From Archangium sp. (GTDB lineage Bacteria > Myxococcota > Myxococcia > Myxococcales > Myxococcaceae): DNA of 25,174 nucleotides. The notes under the pieces are model-generated. The model was not told where the DNA came from. It made no database searches and worked only from the letters and a program-made list of their open reading frames with translations. Location of the stretch: the NCBI GenBank assembly GCA_016793585.1, contig JAEUJR010000227.1, positions 1 to 25,174 of the forward strand, written 5' to 3'. Within the stretch, counting starts at the first letter, position 1. Each line of letters starts with the position of its first letter. A program made the position numbers and the translations under genes. This document shows, one piece after another, positions 15,714 through 23,694 of this stretch.

Positions 15714-16463
15714 ATGTCTTTCGACGCTGCGGCAGACGCGTTGTACGCGGGTTCGTTGAGCACCTTCGTTGCCGAGCGAAAACGCCTCTCGGGCGAGCTC
15801 AAGGCCGCGGGTGACAAGACGGGAGCCGCGACGTTGAACAAGCTCGGTCGCCCCGGCGCGTCGGCGTGGGCGGTGAATCAGCTCTATCGCCAGGCGCGCG
15901 CGGAGTGGGACGCCCTGCTCGCCATCACCGAGCGGCTTCGGCAGCAGGACTTCTCGGTGGTGGCCTCGCAGCGGGCGGTGCTGGCGACGCTCCGGTCGAA
16001 GGCCATCGAGCTGCTCAAGGCCGAGGGCAACGCGGCGAGCGAGGCGGTGCTCGCGCGCGTCGAGACGAACCTGTTGGCGCTCGCCGCGACCGGGTGGAGT
16101 CCCGATGCGCCCGGCCGCCTCGTCGACGACCGCCCAGCGCCGGGGTTCGATGCGCTCGCCGGGTTCGCCGCAGCGGCCGCGAGTGCGCCACGGCCCGCGG
16201 CTGAGCAGGTCGAAACCGTCGGCGCACAGAAGCCAGCTCCGCAGGGGGCTGAGGTGGCCGCGCTCGAGCGACGCGTCGAGGAGCGCACCCGTGAACGGGA
16301 AGACGCTCGCGCCCTCGCCGAGCGGGCGCAGGCCACCGTCACCCATCTGGCCGCCTCGTTGGGCTCGGCCGAGCGCGAGCTGCGCGAGTGTGAAGCGCGG
16401 GTCACCGAAGCCGAGGAACGGCTGGCCGCGGCGCGGCGTGAACTCGAGCGTGCGTCGTCGTGA
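15714..16463 (+). CDS. Conserved hypothetical coiled-coil protein
   Basis: 249 residues from the ATG at 15714 (an in-frame ATG at 15699 adds five). There is no signal peptide or membrane segment, so it is probably cytoplasmic. The N-terminal part has the pattern LYAGSLSTFVAERKRL, then LNKLGRPGASAWAVNQLYR. From memory, a similar block (short helices followed by a K/R-P-x-x-x-AWAVNxL motif) occurs in uncharacterised proteins of actinobacteria and other high-GC bacteria. The middle is Ala/Pro-rich. The C-terminal 70 residues form a charged heptad helix (LERRVEERTREREDARALAE). Function unknown. It is 22 bp before the next gene on the same strand. Confidence 0.75.
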   Translation: MSFDAAADALYAGSLSTFVAERKRLSGELKAAGDKTGAATLNKLGRPGASAWAVNQLYRQARAEWDALLAITERLRQQDFSVVASQRAVLATLRSKAIELLKAEGNAASEAVLARVETNLLALAATGWSPDAPGRLVDDRPAPGFDALAGFAAAAASAPRPAAEQVETVGAQKPAPQGAEVAALERRVEERTREREDARALAERAQATVTHLAASLGSAERELRECEARVTEAEERLAAARRELERASS

Positions 16464-16485
16464 CGAACTGAACGATGATGGCCCC

Positions 16486-16947
16486 ATGCGCCCTCTCAGC
16501 CACCTCAGAACCGCCGTGACCGTCGGCAGCCTCCTCGTCGTCAGCGTGAGCCAGGCAGGCGACAGCAAGTTCGCCATTCGCGACCTGCTCTTCGAGAGCG
16601 CTCAAGAGGCACGCGAGAAGCTGCACGAGACGGCCAATCGATGCATCGAGAAGGTCGCCAGGGTGCCGGCTGATCAGAAGACCGCGTGGTGTCGCGACCA
16701 GCTCTCACGGCGCATCACCTCGGAAGAGCGCATGAACGGCGAGTCTTCACGCTTCATGGCCAGCACCTGCACCGACGACGACTGCCGCAAACGCGCCGCC
16801 GAGAACGCGAAGTCGATGGCCGCGCACCAGAAGGAGCGGGCTGACGAGCTGAAGGAACAGCTCGGCCGGTGCGACAAGGAGGCGGCGGTGATGCTCGAGC
16901 AGCGCTGCAAGCAGCTCGAGACATCCTTCCATCCACCGACGGAGTAG
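16486..16947 (+). CDS. Small exported Cys-containing helical protein
   Basis: 153 residues from the ATG at 16486; the frame is open much further upstream, but that part overlaps the preceding gene. An N-terminal signal peptide (about 1-24, ending VSVSQAG) is followed by a charged, mostly helical protein with six cysteines (in NRC, AWC, STC, DDC, GRC, QRC), probably paired as disulfides in the periplasm. No family recognised. Its stop codon is only 3 bp from the stop of the convergent Clp/RF gene. Confidence 0.72.
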   Translation: MRPLSHLRTAVTVGSLLVVSVSQAGDSKFAIRDLLFESAQEAREKLHETANRCIEKVARVPADQKTAWCRDQLSRRITSEERMNGESSRFMASTCTDDDCRKRAAENAKSMAAHQKERADELKEQLGRCDKEAAVMLEQRCKQLETSFHPPTE

Positions 16948-16950
16948 CCG

Positions 16951-19776
16951 TCAGGCGCCGTCGCTGGGCGGCCTCGTCAACCCCGCGGCGATGAAGAGGT
17001 CGATTTCGCCGCGCAGCACGTCCTTCATGCGCGGGGTCGCTTCACCGGTGCGTGGGTCTTCGACGCGGGCGCCACGCCCGACGAAGTAGCGCCGAACCTC
17101 GGAGCCCCCTTCGGCCTGCCCATCGAGCACCGCGAGCGTGAGGGCCTTCAGCTCCTCGACGGTGCCGCTGCCGCTCAACGACACCTCACGGCCCGTGCGC
17201 TCGTCACGCACCGACGACTCCGTCGCGACCTTCTCGACGAACCGGCCCGCGCGACGTTTCACCTCACGCGCCGACAGCGTCATCGACTCCGCGACCTCGA
17301 CGGGCGCCTGTGAGGGCGTGTACAGCCGCAGGTACGCCGCGACGCGCGAGTCGTCGTCGATGCGGCGGTGCAGCCCCTTCTCACCCGAGAGAAAGCCGAA
17401 CACGCCGGGCCCGTGCACTTGCAGCACCGCGCGGCGCGGTTCGTCTCCTTCGGCGAGCACCTTCACCTCGTAGCTGCGGCGCTGCGCCCACCCCAGGTAC
17501 ATCGTCATCAGCTCGCGCACCCAGCCTTCACCGGCTTCGCCGTCGACGGCCGCGGCGATCTCGAGCCACGCATCATCGACGTTGCCTGCAGAGCCCGACG
17601 CCACGCGTGCCTCGGCGAGCTGCACCTCACGGCCCACCTCTTCGACGGCGCGCACCGCCGCCGCGAGCTGCATCTCGCCCTTCGCGTCACGGGCCCTGCG
17701 GCGCGCGACCTGACACTGCTCCCGCAACCGGTCGAGCTCGGCCAGCTGCGCGTCGATGGCCCGATAGGTACGCAACACCGCCGCCGCGCGTTCACCATCG
17801 TCCCAGAAGCCGGGGGCCTGCGAGATGGCGAGCAGCTCGCGCCGCTTCGTCTCGAGCTGCGGCCGCTTCACCGACTGTGCGACTCCGGCCGCACGGCCGA
17901 CGAGCGCCTCGGCTTCGTGCACCAGCGCCTTCTGGTCGAGCCGCTTCTTCGACGACGCCGCGCCCGCGCCGGGCAAGGTCGCCTGCGCCGTCGCTTCACG
18001 TTCACGCACGACCTTCGGCTCGGCGATGGCGTGCACCCGGCCCTTGTGGCTGACGACCTTCACGGGCGTCGACGGCGGCAACGACTGTCGGGCGATTTCG
18101 ACCGCGAGCGCGGCCGTCAGCGACTTCTCGATTTCACGCTGCAGGTACCGCGCGCCGTGCACGGGCGAGTAGCCGCGGTCGACGAGCAGCTCCACCACCT
18201 CGGGAGCGACCTCGACGTCCAACTGCCGCGCGCGAATGCCCTCACGCTCGAGCACGCGCCCGACTTCACGCTGGGCGATGCGGCGAATCTCGACCTTCCC
18301 CAGCGGGCGGAAGTGGCAGATGGCGTCGAAGCGGTTCAAGAACTCGGGGCGGAACGAGCTCGAGATGCGGCGGTCGATCTCGTCGAGCAGCTCTTCGTCA
18401 CTGCGCGACGACGCGAAGCCGATGGGCCCTTCGCGGTACACCTCGGCGCCCACGTTCGACGTGCAGACGATGAGGGTGTTGTTGCAGGGCACCGTTTCTC
18501 CGGCGGCGTTGATGAACTGCCCCTCGTCGAACAGCTGCAGGAAGCGGTCGTGGCACTTCGCGTGCGCCTTCTCGAACTCGTCGAGCAAGAGCACGGTGAA
18601 GACGCGGCCATCGAGCAGGCGGGTCAGCTCTCCGCGTTTCGAGTCGAGGGTCTGTGCCCACGGGTTGCCGAACAACACGTTCTCGTCGCCGTGGTCCGGG
18701 TAGTCGGCCATGTTGAGGCGTACGAGGCGCTCGTGGCTGCCGAAGAGGTACTCGGCGAGCAGCTTCGCGAGGTGCGTCTTGCCGACGCCGGTGGGGCCCG
18801 CGAAGAGGAAGACGCCGAGCGGCCGCCGGGGGTCGTTCAGGCCCGCCTTCAACAGCGCCACGCTGCGCAGCACCGCCTGGAGCGCGTCGGTCTGCCCGAG
18901 CAACCGGGTACCGAAGAAGCGGCTCACCTCGTCGAGGTCGAGCGGCACCTTGTCGTCGGCCATGAACCGCGGCAGGCGCGTCGACGCACAGAAGCGCGCG
19001 AGCACGTCTTCACCGGTGACGCGGTCTTTCGAGGTGCCAGCCGCTTCGGTGACCGTCTCTTTCAGCAGCTCGATGGCCTTGCGCGGCAGGTGCTGCGCGA
19101 GCAGGAACTTCACCGACAGCCGCAGCGCGATGTCACAGGCCGACGGGTCGATGGGCAGGCCGGCTTCGAGCTCGAGCTCTTCGGCCATGCGCCCGAGAAT
19201 CCACCGGGCGCGCTCGTGCGTCGGCTCGCTGACGACGACGAGGTGCAGCCGCTCGCTCAGCGTCTCGTCGGTGCGCAGCAGCTCGTGCGCTCGACGCAGG
19301 TCAGACTCGAAGACGAAGCGCAGCCGCGACGCTCGAAGGGCTCTGATCAACACCGGCACCAGCGAGCTGCCCTGCACGAGCCCCACGTCGCGGAAGAAGA
19401 TGATGGTCGGCTGCTCGGCGACCTTGTCGAGGAAGTCTTCGAGCAGCTCGGCGGCGCCTTTGGGGGTGTTGGTGCGCGCGAAGATGCCTGCCGCGGGAAC
19501 CTCGAGCACGCGCACGCCCTTGAGCCCTTCGGGGGCGTTGCCCTGCGCGATGCGGCGGGCGAGCTCCTGCACGATGGCCGACTTGCCGACGCCCTGCTCA
19601 CCGGCGAGCAACGGCGCTTTTCCACCGCGCGTCAGCAACGTCGCCAGGTCGCTCGCCGCCTGATCGAGCCCGTGCCCCGTGGGCAGCTTTCCATCTTTCG
19701 CGAGCGCGGTGAGGTCCCGCTCCACCAGCGCCAGCCACCCGTCGGGGCCCTCGGTGCGTGCCTTCTTCTTCGCCAT
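16951..19776 (-). CDS. ClpA/C-type double AAA+ ATPase fused to a degenerate release-factor-2-like region
   Basis: 941 residues; GAGAGGGG lies about 11 nt before the ATG. NBD1: Walker A GEQGVGKS (59-66), but Walker B reads IIFFRDV, with V131 where Glu is expected. NBD2: Walker A GPTGVGKT (327-334), Walker B LLLDE (D399, E400), sensor-1 N441, Arg finger R482 in FRPEFLNRFD, sensor-2 R543. An IGF tripeptide (452-454) sits where ClpA/ClpC have their ClpP-docking loop. There is no Clp N-domain and no ClpB middle domain. Residues about 635-935 follow the order of RF2: a PCRF helical part (GFWDD 656-660; WVRELMTMYLGWAQRR 752-767), the core (GPGVFGFLSGEKGLHRR) and the RF2 C-terminal motif (EDPRTG, LRGEIDLFIAAGL). 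GGQ is replaced by GRF (844-846) and SPF by DSR (809-811), so it cannot act as a normal release factor. Confidence 0.9.
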   Translation of the reverse strand: MAKKKARTEGPDGWLALVERDLTALAKDGKLPTGHGLDQAASDLATLLTRGGKAPLLAGEQGVGKSAIVQELARRIAQGNAPEGLKGVRVLEVPAAGIFARTNTPKGAAELLEDFLDKVAEQPTIIFFRDVGLVQGSSLVPVLIRALRASRLRFVFESDLRRAHELLRTDETLSERLHLVVVSEPTHERARWILGRMAEELELEAGLPIDPSACDIALRLSVKFLLAQHLPRKAIELLKETVTEAAGTSKDRVTGEDVLARFCASTRLPRFMADDKVPLDLDEVSRFFGTRLLGQTDALQAVLRSVALLKAGLNDPRRPLGVFLFAGPTGVGKTHLAKLLAEYLFGSHERLVRLNMADYPDHGDENVLFGNPWAQTLDSKRGELTRLLDGRVFTVLLLDEFEKAHAKCHDRFLQLFDEGQFINAAGETVPCNNTLIVCTSNVGAEVYREGPIGFASSRSDEELLDEIDRRISSSFRPEFLNRFDAICHFRPLGKVEIRRIAQREVGRVLEREGIRARQLDVEVAPEVVELLVDRGYSPVHGARYLQREIEKSLTAALAVEIARQSLPPSTPVKVVSHKGRVHAIAEPKVVREREATAQATLPGAGAASSKKRLDQKALVHEAEALVGRAAGVAQSVKRPQLETKRRELLAISQAPGFWDDGERAAAVLRTYRAIDAQLAELDRLREQCQVARRRARDAKGEMQLAAAVRAVEEVGREVQLAEARVASGSAGNVDDAWLEIAAAVDGEAGEGWVRELMTMYLGWAQRRSYEVKVLAEGDEPRRAVLQVHGPGVFGFLSGEKGLHRRIDDDSRVAAYLRLYTPSQAPVEVAESMTLSAREVKRRAGRFVEKVATESSVRDERTGREVSLSGSGTVEELKALTLAVLDGQAEGGSEVRRYFVGRGARVEDPRTGEATPRMKDVLRGEIDLFIAAGLTRPPSDGA

Positions 19777-19916
19777 GATGAGTTCGCCCCTCTCGACGGC
19801 CCGACGCCGGCACGACTGACGGGGCAGACCCTGCCACAGCGCGCGACGGCAGTGATGCGTGAATGTGTGCGCGCGGGCAGGGCACGAAGGCGCGGGCCGA
19901 AGCGGTGCGAGGGGTC

Positions 19917-21935
19917 ATGCGAACGACGGTGCTGATGGTCTGCGTCCTGGTGGCGGCGTGCGGAGCACCGGTGTCACGCGTCGACGGCGGCGCGGGTGGC
20001 GGGCTCTCGCTCGGCGGTGGCTTCGGTGGGCCGGGGGGCGGAGCGAGCAGCACGGGCGGCGGTTCGGCAGGCGGCGCGGTCGTCACGGGCGGCGGGAGCA
20101 CGAGCTGTGGCTCCACCGCGCCCGTCGTGCTGCGGCAACTGCACGGCTCGTTCTCGGCGTACAGCCCCGGAGGCACCACGCACGTGGGCGGGCTCGACCC
20201 GTCGACGCGGCGAATGTTCACGCTCCCGCTCTCGACGACGCCGACGTTGCAGTCGTTGATCACCGTTCGTCTCGAAGACGACGGCACGACGCTGCGAGAC
20301 GGTGGGTCGCGCGCGTTCGTCGAGACGGTGCCGGTGTCGGGCACGGTGCCGTTGGGCAACCTCACGGCCTCGGCGTTCGACGAGCAGTCGGGCGTGTTGA
20401 CGGGCCTCTATTACACGCGGCCCGCGGGCTACGAGGTCGTGCAGCTGCAGGTCTCCGACGCAGGCGCGCGGTTCACCACGCTTCAGCCAGTCGACCCGCC
20501 CGACGCGAACGGCTTTCTGCTGCAGACGATGTTCGGCACCTCGTCGCAGCTCGGTGTCGTGGGGGGCAACGACCTTCGACCGCTCACCATCACCGGCACG
20601 CAGGCGCGGTGGGGGCCCTCGGTTCCTGGCCAGCCGTACGCCGAGATCGTCACCTACGACCGCGCAGGCGACCGGGTGCTCAGCATCGGCAGCTACGAGT
20701 TCATGCCGCCGATGAGCGTCACCTGGCGTTCGACGGTGCAGGAGCGTTCGCCGACGTCGGCGACGTGGACGCCCCTGTCGATGACGGGAACGGGCCTGGT
20801 GCCCATCACGCCGAACATGCCTCCGTACCCGTTCGTCGCCTGGGACGCGGCCGGCCAGCGCCTGCTGGCGACGTCGACGCGCATGGAGCTGCTGGGCACG
20901 ATGATGGTGCAGGTACCGACGGTGGTGGAGGCGAACCTGCAGACGCGCACGTGGCGCGAGCTCGGGCGGATCAGCCAGACCATGATCTCCCGTGGCCCGT
21001 TCGTGCTCGACCGCGAGAAGCGACAGTTCTTCGACGCCGACCTGTCGAACGCCTTCTCGATGGCGCCGGGGCGTGAGTTCGAACGCGTGGGCGTGAAGCT
21101 CACCGGCGCACTGCCCGGTGGAGCGGTCTGGAGCGTCGGCTCCGCGACCCGCCACCCCGGTGGTCTCCTCTATCTCGCGAGCGACCGTGGGCTGCTCACG
21201 TTCGACCCGGCGACGACGTCGTGGAGTCGTGTGCCCGCCCCACTCCCAGCGACGCAGAGTGGCGGTGGGTCGCTCGCGTACGACCCGGTGGGGGCGCGGG
21301 TGTTGATGGTGTTCGGTCAGTCGCAGGGCACGGCGTCGAACGCGGTCTCGGCGCTCTCGGCCGATGGCAAGACGTTCAGCGCGGTGACGACGCAGGGCGC
21401 GGCTCCAGCAGGGCGCACCAACGCGGGCGTCGTCGTCGTCGGCAACACGCTCGTCGTCGCGGGTGGCCTCGCGGGCACGCAGGTGCTCTCTGACGTGCAC
21501 GCGCTCGACCTCACGACGCTCACGTGGCGAAAGCTGGGCGACATCACCGCACGGCAGAACCCGGCGCTGCTCGTGCACGAAGGCGCGGTGGTGGTGGTTG
21601 GCGGCTTCGCGAACCAGTCGATGGCCGTGCAGACCATCGAGCGGGTCGAGCTGTCGGGCTCGGTGCGCGCGATGACGGTGAGCGGCACCGCGCCGATGAG
21701 CGCCATGACGACGGCGCCGTTCGGGAGCGGGCTCATCGCCATCGACCTGGGCGGCACCGTCGACTTCGGCAGTCACCAACTCTTCGAGCTGCGCCTCTCG
21801 GGGAACACGGCGACCTGGTCGAACTCCGACCCCGGCGTGATGGACGCGGCCTTGAACCCGCTCGTCGGCGTCGCGGGTGGGTCGTGCAACGAGGCGTACC
21901 TGCTCGGCTCGTCGCCTTTCCGTGTCAGCCGCTGA
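19917..21935 (+). CDS. Kelch-repeat-like beta-propeller lipoprotein
   Basis: 672 residues from the ATG at 19917 with a GAGGGG ribosome binding site; the upstream in-frame ATG at 19863 would bury the signal peptide. Lipobox VAAC (Cys15), then a Gly/Ser linker to about residue 65. The rest is beta-rich with repeating blades. The clearest kelch-like ones are near the end, with double-Gly turns followed by a Trp: VVAGGLAGTQVLSDVH then TWRKLG, and VVVGGFANQSM. Earlier repeats follow the form (V/L)LxxFD/YDxxxxxWxR (as in TFDPATTSW). Kelch propellers are protein-protein or glycan interaction platforms. It probably faces outward from the outer membrane. It is divergent from the Clp/RF gene (140 bp apart). 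Confidence 0.82.
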   Translation: MRTTVLMVCVLVAACGAPVSRVDGGAGGGLSLGGGFGGPGGGASSTGGGSAGGAVVTGGGSTSCGSTAPVVLRQLHGSFSAYSPGGTTHVGGLDPSTRRMFTLPLSTTPTLQSLITVRLEDDGTTLRDGGSRAFVETVPVSGTVPLGNLTASAFDEQSGVLTGLYYTRPAGYEVVQLQVSDAGARFTTLQPVDPPDANGFLLQTMFGTSSQLGVVGGNDLRPLTITGTQARWGPSVPGQPYAEIVTYDRAGDRVLSIGSYEFMPPMSVTWRSTVQERSPTSATWTPLSMTGTGLVPITPNMPPYPFVAWDAAGQRLLATSTRMELLGTMMVQVPTVVEANLQTRTWRELGRISQTMISRGPFVLDREKRQFFDADLSNAFSMAPGREFERVGVKLTGALPGGAVWSVGSATRHPGGLLYLASDRGLLTFDPATTSWSRVPAPLPATQSGGGSLAYDPVGARVLMVFGQSQGTASNAVSALSADGKTFSAVTTQGAAPAGRTNAGVVVVGNTLVVAGGLAGTQVLSDVHALDLTTLTWRKLGDITARQNPALLVHEGAVVVVGGFANQSMAVQTIERVELSGSVRAMTVSGTAPMSAMTTAPFGSGLIAIDLGGTVDFGSHQLFELRLSGNTATWSNSDPGVMDAALNPLVGVAGGSCNEAYLLGSSPFRVSR

Positions 21936-22028
21936 GCGAACTCGAGCTCGCGACGAAAGAAACGTCTTCGTCACTCGACGACGGCCGAACTCCTGGGCCA
22001 TGGTCGCGCCCTTCTCGCGGGAGGGCCC

Positions 22029-22784
22029 ATGCCGAAGCTGACCAAGGTGAACATTCAGGAGCTGGTGAGCGCGTCGAAGAAGTACGTGAACGACCAGCTC
22101 AAGAAGGCCGACGTCGACAAGAACCAGGTGCTCACGCGCACCGAGGCGAAGAAGCTCGCCGCCGACCTGAAGGACAACTTCGACGCTTCGGGCTTCAAGC
22201 TGCCCAACGGCTCGGTGAAGGCCGCCGACGTCGCGAAGGAGTTCGTCGTGATGATGGAGGCGTGGGCGAAAGCTTCGGACACGAACGGCGACGGCTACCT
22301 CTCGACCACCGAAGCGAAGGCGCTGCCGAAGACGCTGCGCGACAACTACGTGAACTGGGTCGACGCGCAGCAGACGACGCTCACCACCGGCAAGTACCAG
22401 TCGCGCGACCTCACGCCGAAGGCGCGCATCGCCGAGCACGAAGCGAAGTTCGGCAAGCAGGCCGTCGGGTACGAGAAGGCGCTCGAGCTCGCGCTCAAGG
22501 CCGTAGCGACCGACACCGACTCGGGCCTGCCCTCGTTCGTGAGCGAGTTCGGTGGCCCCGACGGCACCGGCTTGACGGACAAGAAGAAGATCGACGCCGA
22601 GGTCCGCGCGCTGCTGAAGGCGGGCTCCATCGAGCTGATCAAGACGACCGACGAGATCCCCACGGGTGAGAAGGTGAAAGACGCGTGGATCTTCAGCGTC
22701 TCGACCGACGGTCAGGGTGACCACGGCCTGTGGGCCATCATCGACCGCAAGTCGGGCGACGTGTCGGTCACCAACTTCAACTGA
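22029..22784 (+). CDS. Two-EF-hand calcium-binding protein
   Basis: 251 residues with a GGGAGGG ribosome binding site. Two 12-residue EF-hand loops are complete: D28-D30-N32-V34-T36-E39 and D84-N86-D88-Y90-S92-E95 (DTNGDGYLSTTE). The 45-residue spacing is that of a paired EF-hand domain. The remaining 150 residues are Lys/Ala-rich helices and a short beta segment (WIFSVSTDGQGDHGLWAIID); I do not recognise them. There is no signal peptide or membrane segment, so cytoplasmic calcium sensing or buffering, or release by a non-Sec route, are possible. It lies 93 bp after the kelch lipoprotein gene. Confidence 0.87.
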   Translation: MPKLTKVNIQELVSASKKYVNDQLKKADVDKNQVLTRTEAKKLAADLKDNFDASGFKLPNGSVKAADVAKEFVVMMEAWAKASDTNGDGYLSTTEAKALPKTLRDNYVNWVDAQQTTLTTGKYQSRDLTPKARIAEHEAKFGKQAVGYEKALELALKAVATDTDSGLPSFVSEFGGPDGTGLTDKKKIDAEVRALLKAGSIELIKTTDEIPTGEKVKDAWIFSVSTDGQGDHGLWAIIDRKSGDVSVTNFN

Positions 22785-22819
22785 TCTTCAGGCCGGCCCG
22801 ACCCAGCCACGGTCGAGGC

Positions 22820-22863
22820 TTGACCGTCGAATGCATGATGGTGCATATACACGGTCATGCATG
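22820..22863 (+). promoter_or_regulatory. ArsR operon promoter with TGCAT operator motifs
   Basis: TTGACC at 22820-22825 is a likely -35 box, and TATACA at 22846-22851 a possible -10 (20-bp spacing; an offset box CATATA would give 18). An inverted repeat ATGCA-N6-TGCAT (22831-22846) lies between them, and a further ATGCAT overlaps the start codon (22857-22862). ArsR-family repressors bind short inverted repeats over their own promoters, so this is the expected place for an autoregulatory operator. No ribosome binding site is visible before the ATG. Confidence 0.55.
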
Positions 22864-23192
22864 TCGACCCGTTTCAAGCACTGGCCGAGCCCACGCGCCG
22901 GCTCATTCTCGAGACGCTCGCCTCGGGTGAGTGCCAGGTGAACGACCTCGTCGAGCAGCTGCCCATTCACCAGTCGGGCGTCTCGCGGCACCTGCGCATC
23001 TTGAGCGAAGCGGGCTTCGTGCAGGTGCGCGCCGATGGCCAGCGACGGCTCTACTCATTGCGGCCCGAGCCCTTTCAAGAGGTCGACTCGTGGGTCTCGC
23101 AGTACCGCAAGCTCTGGGAGGGTCGCCTCGACCGCTTCGGCGCCGCGCTCGAGAAGCGTCGCAAGGCGAAGTCGCCGGGCAGGGCCTCGTGA
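22857..23192 (+). CDS. ArsR-family winged-helix repressor
   Basis: 111 residues. The N-terminus (PFQALAEPTRRLILETLASG) and the recognition helix (HQSGVSRHLRILSEAGFVQV), followed by the wing (DGQRRLYSL), are typical of ArsR/SmtB regulators. Metal-binding ELCV(C)DL or C-terminal His/Asp sites are absent, as is usual for the group whose members are encoded next to AHSA1/SRPBCC proteins. It probably represses its own operon; the signal is unknown. Its TGA overlaps the GTG start of the next gene by 4 bp, showing translational coupling. Confidence 0.93.
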   Translation: MHVDPFQALAEPTRRLILETLASGECQVNDLVEQLPIHQSGVSRHLRILSEAGFVQVRADGQRRLYSLRPEPFQEVDSWVSQYRKLWEGRLDRFGAALEKRRKAKSPGRAS

Positions 23193-23662
23193 AGACCGAG
23201 CGCATCACCCTGGAGCGCACCTTCGACGCCACGCTGCGCGAGGTCTGGGAGCTGTGGACCACGAAGGACGGCATCGAGTCGTGGTGGGGCCCCGAGGGCT
23301 TTCACGTCGAGGTGCACGCCATCGACCTGCGGCCCGGCGGTCTGCTGCTCTACGCGATGGTGGCCGACAACCCCGACACCATCGCCTTCATGAAGCGCCA
23401 GGGCATGCCGACGAGCACCGAGGCGCGCATCACGTACCGCGACGTCGTGCCGTTGAAGCGCCTCGCGTACTCGCACCTCGCCGACTTCATTCCCGGCGTC
23501 GCGGCCTATGACGTCGAGACCGTCGTCACCCTCGAGCAGCTCGGCTCGAAGGTGAAGATGACGCTGACCTTCGACCGCATGCACGACGCCCTGTGGACCG
23601 AGCGCGCCGCTGCCGGCTGGCAGATGGAGCTCGACAAGCTCGCCAAGCGCCTCACCCGATGA
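23189..23662 (+). CDS. AHSA1/SRPBCC-family protein
   Basis: 157 residues from a GTG at 23189 in the GTGA overlap with arsR. The start of the fold is characteristic: ITLERTFDATLREVWELWTT, then WWGPEGFHVEVHAIDLRPGG. The end GWQMELDKLAKRL is the long C-terminal helix. SRPBCC proteins form a helix-grip cavity for hydrophobic ligands; AHSA1-type ones are often paired with ArsR regulators, but their ligands and reactions are mostly unknown. It is the second gene of a three-gene operon. Confidence 0.92.
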   Translation: MKTERITLERTFDATLREVWELWTTKDGIESWWGPEGFHVEVHAIDLRPGGLLLYAMVADNPDTIAFMKRQGMPTSTEARITYRDVVPLKRLAYSHLADFIPGVAAYDVETVVTLEQLGSKVKMTLTFDRMHDALWTERAAAGWQMELDKLAKRLTR

Positions 23663-23694
23663 ACGACGTCCACCCGCAGCCCGAGAGAAGACCC

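Noticed and set aside
16951..19776. Functional peptide chain release factor
   Set aside because: The GGQ and SPF motifs are both missing, so hydrolysis of peptidyl-tRNA and stop-codon reading are not expected.
17368..19935. 855-residue plus-strand frame opposite the Clp/RF gene
   Set aside because: It is a high-GC shadow: His/Arg/Gln-rich with no domain motifs, while the minus strand encodes AAA+ and RF2-like motifs throughout.
19974..22724. 916-residue minus-strand frame across the kelch and EF-hand genes
   Set aside because: Arg/His-rich shadow with no motifs; it covers two convincing plus-strand genes and their intergenic gap.
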